A DNA stretch of 9,180 nucleotides from an uncultured Eggerthellaceae bacterium (lineage in GTDB: Bacteria > Actinomycetota > Coriobacteriia > Coriobacteriales > Eggerthellaceae): NCBI GenBank assembly GCA_934630485.1, contig CAKTWD010000068.1, positions 1 through 9,180 of the forward strand. Reading direction: 5' to 3'. Shown here piece by piece: positions 6,348 to 9,180 of this stretch. The notes beneath the pieces were generated by a model, which had not been told where the DNA came from, searched no databases, and saw nothing but the letters and a program-made list of their open reading frames with translations. Every line of letters begins with the position of its first letter. The first letter of the stretch is position 1. A program made the translations under genes and the position numbers.

Positions 6348-8267
6348 TTAGCCCATGACCTTGTAGGAACGATAGGAACCGCAGTTGTTCATATCACCCT
6401 GAGCCTCGACGCGCTTAAGGGTAAGCGGGCTGGCCGTAAGGTTGAGCTCCATGTTGACGGCCTTGTTCTTGTCATCCCAGTCGGTGAAGATGCAATGCTC
6501 GCCCTGGGCAAGGCCATATTGCTTGGCGGCGGGCATACCCATATCAACGGGCATATGCAGGCCCCAGCCGATCATCGTAGAAGTGTCGGTCAAGTAGTCG
6601 ACGGAACCGCAGTGATCGGCCATGTGGTCCTTGCCGGTGAGCAGGTCGAGGTCGCGGCCGTTCACGCAGTTGTTGACCTTCGCGGTGCCCTTCGCCGGAT
6701 CGATGTCCAGCTTGAGGACACGAGACTTGGTCGGGAGCTCCTTGTTCTCGTAGAAGTACGGAGCGGAGCCGGTCCAGTTGTCGAAGACGCTGACGTCGAG
6801 CGTGCCGTCCTTCTTGACCTCATGGTAACGGGCGTAGTGCTGGCCGAACATAATGGCGTTGAACTCGACGCCCTTGTCGTCCTTGCGGGTCTCGGAGTAG
6901 TCGTCGAAACCGGAGAGCGTGGAGGCCTTGCCGCCCAAGATCCACTCGATCTTGCCGCTGGGCATGTCGAACTGGAAGACAGCAGACTGGTCACGCATGG
7001 AAACCAGCAGCTTCTGGACGTTGCCGGCGTCGTTCAGGATGTAGTCAAGGCTGTTGGGATGTACGTAGTCGTTCCAGGTCTTCTGTTCGCCCAAAACACC
7101 AACCAGCTCATCGAACTTGATGGCCTCAACTGCCGATTCGTACAGACCCTGGTAGTCGGTGGTGTTGATCTCGGCAACGACCTTGCCGTCCTCGATCTCC
7201 TGGAAGATGCCCGCGAACACGCTGGCCTGAGATGTGCCGTCAACGCCCTTGACGGATGCGGGAAGGTTATCAACCGTGATCGGCGTGTAGGAAAGCGTGA
7301 GGTAATGCTTCGGACCAAGGACGCGGATCTCGTGGAAGTCAACATAACCCTCGCCGTGCGTATGGTTGGGGTCGTCGTTCTTAAGCATGTCGACGAAGTC
7401 GATGTCCTTGTAATTCTCGTCCATGATGCACCAAGCACCTGCACCCATGCCGCCGGAAGCGATCTTCTGGTTCAGGTTGATATAGAACGAGTAGTACTGC
7501 TCGCCGTTGACGGTCTCGGGCTGGAAGTTGTTAACCAGCGAGTTCGCGATGCAGCGAACGTCGCGGTAGTAAACAACCTCACGCTTGGAGTTAACGCTGA
7601 CAAGCTCCGCGTTAACGGAGAACGTGTACCTACCAGCATCGCCGTCGGCCACACCCTTGCCCGTAACTTCCATAACAGGCAAAGCCTCGGAAGCGGTCGG
7701 GATAGTGTATTCGGCGCCGCTTTCCATAACGACGGTGATGGTCTCGCCGGCCAGCAAACCCTGCGGTTGGATCTTGATAGGCTGGGGCGTGAAGGTAGCG
7801 GTCTTGCCGTCAGAAGCAACAGCGATGTCGGAATCGGCCGCGGTGCTCTTGGCTTCCTTGATCTTGGCGCCTTCCTTGGCGGTGAAGGTCACCTTGCTGC
7901 CGACAACCAATGCGTTGAAGTAGTACTTGCCAGAACCTTCGGCGCCGAACTCAGGAACCAAGACAACGCCCGACGCGTCGTTGGCGTCGCTTGCCGTGAT
8001 CTCGATGTCGGCAGGATCGGGAGCCATTTTAACGGCAGCCCTTTCCTGGGCGATCTGATCAGTGAAGTCGAAGTAGTAATTCTTATAGTCGATGGGCATG
8101 ACGCTTTCTTCGACCTCGGCAAGCTTCGCCTTCGAAGCCGAACCGGAAGCTGCAGCACTTGCGGAGCCAGCGCTACCCGAGCCGCTTGCGCAACCCGTGA
8201 GAACCGCAGCTGCGCCGGAAGCCGCCGCAAGACCGATGAAACCGCGCCTGGTGATGTTCTTTTGCAT
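6348..8267 (-). CDS. Arylsulfate sulfotransferase-like exported lipoprotein (ASST family)
   Basis: Read from the ATG at 8267, the protein has 639 residues. Family members move sulfate from one phenolic ester to another phenol through a sulfo-histidine, without PAPS. TRRGFIG (6-12) is a twin-arginine signal and LTGC (23-26) a lipobox, so the mature protein should be lipid-anchored at Cys26 on the outer membrane face. A Ser/Gly/Ala linker (27-46) and a beta-rich domain (about 80-200) follow. The catalytic region shows DFHE (His312), DYVHPNSLDY (His403), RDQSAVF (Arg425), EWILGG (441-446), FGQHYARYH (His477, His482) and VFDNWTG. In the E. coli enzyme three histidines and one arginine form the active site; His312, His403, Arg425 and His477 are the best counterparts by motif (inference). 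Six cysteines lie in the mature part (239, 280, 534, 553, 592, 629). A TTG at 8276 is possible, but the ribosome site favours the ATG. Phenolic sulfates are the likely substrates. Confidence 0.84.
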   Translation of the reverse strand: MQKNITRRGFIGLAAASGAAAVLTGCASGSGSAGSASAAASGSASKAKLAEVEESVMPIDYKNYYFDFTDQIAQERAAVKMAPDPADIEITASDANDASGVVLVPEFGAEGSGKYYFNALVVGSKVTFTAKEGAKIKEAKSTAADSDIAVASDGKTATFTPQPIKIQPQGLLAGETITVVMESGAEYTIPTASEALPVMEVTGKGVADGDAGRYTFSVNAELVSVNSKREVVYYRDVRCIANSLVNNFQPETVNGEQYYSFYINLNQKIASGGMGAGAWCIMDENYKDIDFVDMLKNDDPNHTHGEGYVDFHEIRVLGPKHYLTLSYTPITVDNLPASVKGVDGTSQASVFAGIFQEIEDGKVVAEINTTDYQGLYESAVEAIKFDELVGVLGEQKTWNDYVHPNSLDYILNDAGNVQKLLVSMRDQSAVFQFDMPSGKIEWILGGKASTLSGFDDYSETRKDDKGVEFNAIMFGQHYARYHEVKKDGTLDVSVFDNWTGSAPYFYENKELPTKSRVLKLDIDPAKGTAKVNNCVNGRDLDLLTGKDHMADHCGSVDYLTDTSTMIGWGLHMPVDMGMPAAKQYGLAQGEHCIFTDWDDKNKAVNMELNLTASPLTLKRVEAQGDMNNCGSYRSYKVMG

Positions 8268-8276
8268 GATAAACAA

Positions 8277-8283
8277 CCCTTCT
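8277..8283 (-). promoter_or_regulatory. Ribosome binding site deciding the sulfotransferase start
   Basis: AGAAGGG on the - strand is nine bases from the ATG at 8267 and directly touches the alternative TTG at 8276. The ATG start also puts the twin arginines at residues 7-8, normal for a Tat signal. Confidence 0.65.
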
Positions 8284-8314
8284 CCCCCAAACTAAGGTGT
8301 TATTCGAACTTCAA

Positions 8315-8396
8315 CCAACCCGTCGAATCACTTTGCCCCAACAGAAGTCTTTCTCCCTTTGCCCCAACTATCGGAGTTCAACTTTCGACGGGCTGG
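8315..8396. promoter_or_regulatory. Long-range inverted repeat in the divergent control region
   Basis: CCAaCCCGTCGAA (8315-8327) and TTCGACGGGcTGG (8384-8396) are inverted copies matching at 12 of 13 positions, with nine central bases perfect. The arms are 56 bases apart and flank the paired direct repeats. They lie between the sulfotransferase start and the AT-rich part of the gap, so they could be operator arms joined by looping or a leader RNA stem. No matching arm is seen elsewhere in the window. Confidence 0.6.
8331..8368. repeat. Two perfect 12-base direct repeats CTTTGCCCCAAC
   Basis: Copies lie at 8331-8342 and 8357-8368, offset by 26 bases or about two and a half helical turns. They sit inside the inverted repeat and upstream of the sulfotransferase gene. 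Paired sites of this kind in a divergent LysR-controlled gap are good candidates for regulator binding. Confidence 0.7.
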
Positions 8397-8425
8397 CGAA
8401 GTCCTTGAATGAATAAAATATTAGC

Positions 8426-8454
8426 TACTCATGAAGAGAGTGTGTTTTTATAAT
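8426..8454 (+). promoter_or_regulatory. Promoter candidate of the LysR-type regulator
   Basis: A perfect TATAAT stands at 8449-8454. The hexamer 17 bases upstream, TACTCA (8426-8431), matches only three of six -35 bases. Predicted start of transcription is near 8461, with a leader of about 45 bases. The whole stretch from 8405 to 8460 is AT-rich, and the oppositely directed sulfotransferase promoter may lie in it too. Confidence 0.55.
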
Positions 8455-8479
8455 ATGCAAGCAAGCATTCGTAAAATGC
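8455..8479. promoter_or_regulatory. Overlapping ATGC/GCAT dyads, possible autoregulatory operator
   Basis: ATGC (8455-8458), GCAT (8465-8468) and ATGC (8476-8479) alternate. GCAT-N7-ATGC (8465-8479, arms five bases long) has the 15-bp dyad layout typical of LysR-family boxes, although it is not a strict T-N11-A. Its place directly after the -10 box would suit repression of the regulator by itself. Confidence 0.4.
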
Positions 8480-8506
8480 AACGTCGTTCAACAAGGGGTG
8501 TGCTTG

Positions 8507-9180
8507 ATGGAAATAAAAGACCTTGTCTTCTTTCAACGTGTGGTTAAAGCAAACAGCATCTCGAAGGCAGCAGAAGAGCTGTTCATCTCGCAGTCTCAGG
8601 TAAGCAGGGTCATTTCATCGCTCGAGCACGAGCTTGGCGTGGAATTATTCGAACGCAAAGGCCATAAGCTCGAACTCACCCCTTGCGGAAAGATATTCTA
8701 CGAAGACTCGTCTTCCATCATCGACCTCTGCTTCAAGGCTATCGATCGCGTAAAGAAAACGTATGCTGGCATGCGATCCCAAATCTCGTTCGCATCCAAC
8801 ATTGAGGGGCGAACGGAACATTTCTTGTCTGAGATCACCAAATCGCTCGATAGCGACGAAGTTTATATGTGCGCCGCGCCCCTTGAGGGAATCGTACGCT
8901 CTTTGAAAAACGGTGTTTTCTCCTTCGCCATTACCGTTCCCGCTGTAAGGGATTCGGAATTTCACACAGAACTCCTCGCCGAAGACGAATTGACGCTTTG
9001 CGTTTACGAGGGACACTGGACCAGCAGATTGGATAGCGTCTCGATGTCCGATTTAAAAGACGAGCGATTCGTTCTTGCCATGCGCGGCTACGGTACGCGT
9101 GAAGTTGCCGATTCGGCGTTTTCCTTAACGGGCATAGCGCCCCGCATTGCCATAGAAACCTGGGACGCAAAGTCTTCGCT
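8507..9180 (+). CDS. LysR-type transcriptional regulator (3' end outside window)
   Basis: An open frame from the ATG at 8507 runs 224 codons without a stop to the window edge. The N-terminus is a LysR winged helix-turn-helix: FFQRVVKANSISKAAEELFI (8-27), SQSQVSRVISSLEHELG (28-44) and ELFERKGHKLELTPCG (46-61). A linker helix follows to about residue 87. The effector-binding domain then begins at SQISFASNIEG and is incomplete. AAGGGG (8493-8498) lies eight bases before the ATG. It is divergent from the arylsulfotransferase-like gene, the classic arrangement for a LysR regulator and its target, so control of that gene by a phenolic or sulfate-related ligand is a reasonable inference. A typical member has about 300 residues, so roughly a quarter is missing here. 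The ligand cannot be told from the sequence. Confidence 0.92.
   Translation, partial: MEIKDLVFFQRVVKANSISKAAEELFISQSQVSRVISSLEHELGVELFERKGHKLELTPCGKIFYEDSSSIIDLCFKAIDRVKKTYAGMRSQISFASNIEGRTEHFLSEITKSLDSDEVYMCAAPLEGIVRSLKNGVFSFAITVPAVRDSEFHTELLAEDELTLCVYEGHWTSRLDSVSMSDLKDERFVLAMRGYGTREVADSAFSLTGIAPRIAIETWDAKSS

Noticed and set aside
6495..8408. A 637-codon open frame on the + strand opposite the sulfotransferase gene
   Set aside because: It lies almost wholly antisense to a gene with clear family motifs and signal peptide. Its translation is a Val/Asp/Leu/Gly-rich string without recognisable domains, as expected from the reversed frame of a GC-rich gene.
8645..9170. Two - strand frames opposite the LysR-type gene
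   Set aside because: The + strand frame from 8507 carries an intact LysR helix-turn-helix and a good ribosome site; the antisense frames show no domain.

Overview
The window looks like a piece of a chromosome from a Coriobacteriia/Eggerthellaceae-type actinobacterium (inference). Three things point that way: a moderately GC-rich, low-repeat gene complement; a small DNA-binding protein of the actinobacterial integration host factor (mIHF) type; and a Tat-exported lipoprotein of a kind suited to anaerobic, monoderm gut actinobacteria. No phage genes, transposases, CRISPR arrays, tRNAs or rRNAs are visible.

Region 1 (1-2836, + strand) is the 3' end of a surface-glycan or glycoprotein gene cluster. 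It holds a family-4 glycosyltransferase cut by the window start, a DegT/DnrJ/EryC1/StrS PLP-dependent sugar aminotransferase, and a small monotopic phosphoglycosyl transferase of the PglC type. The gaps are 27 and 30 bases, so they are probably one operon. Together they would make an amino sugar nucleotide, load it on a polyprenyl phosphate carrier and extend the glycan. A Mrp/NBP35-type Fe-S cluster carrier ATPase follows at 2899-3765 on the same strand and ends at a 15-bp perfect hairpin shared with the convergent next gene.

Region 2 (3859-6115, - strand) holds three unrelated single genes: an MFS transporter, the mIHF-like nucleoid protein, and a UspA-family stress protein. The mIHF-like gene has its own extended -10 promoter candidate and a hairpin-plus-U-tract terminator.

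Region 3 (6348-9180) is the most interesting part. A 639-residue Tat-type lipoprotein resembling PAPS-independent arylsulfate sulfotransferases is transcribed on the - strand. It is divergent from a LysR-type regulator (+ strand, cut by the window end). The 239-base gap between them carries a 12-of-13 inverted repeat enclosing two perfect 12-base direct repeats, a perfect TATAAT box for the regulator, and overlapping ATGC/GCAT dyads just after that box. This reads as a regulator-controlled surface sulfate-transfer module acting on phenolic sulfates. Family membership is well supported by sequence motifs; substrate and regulatory link are inference.
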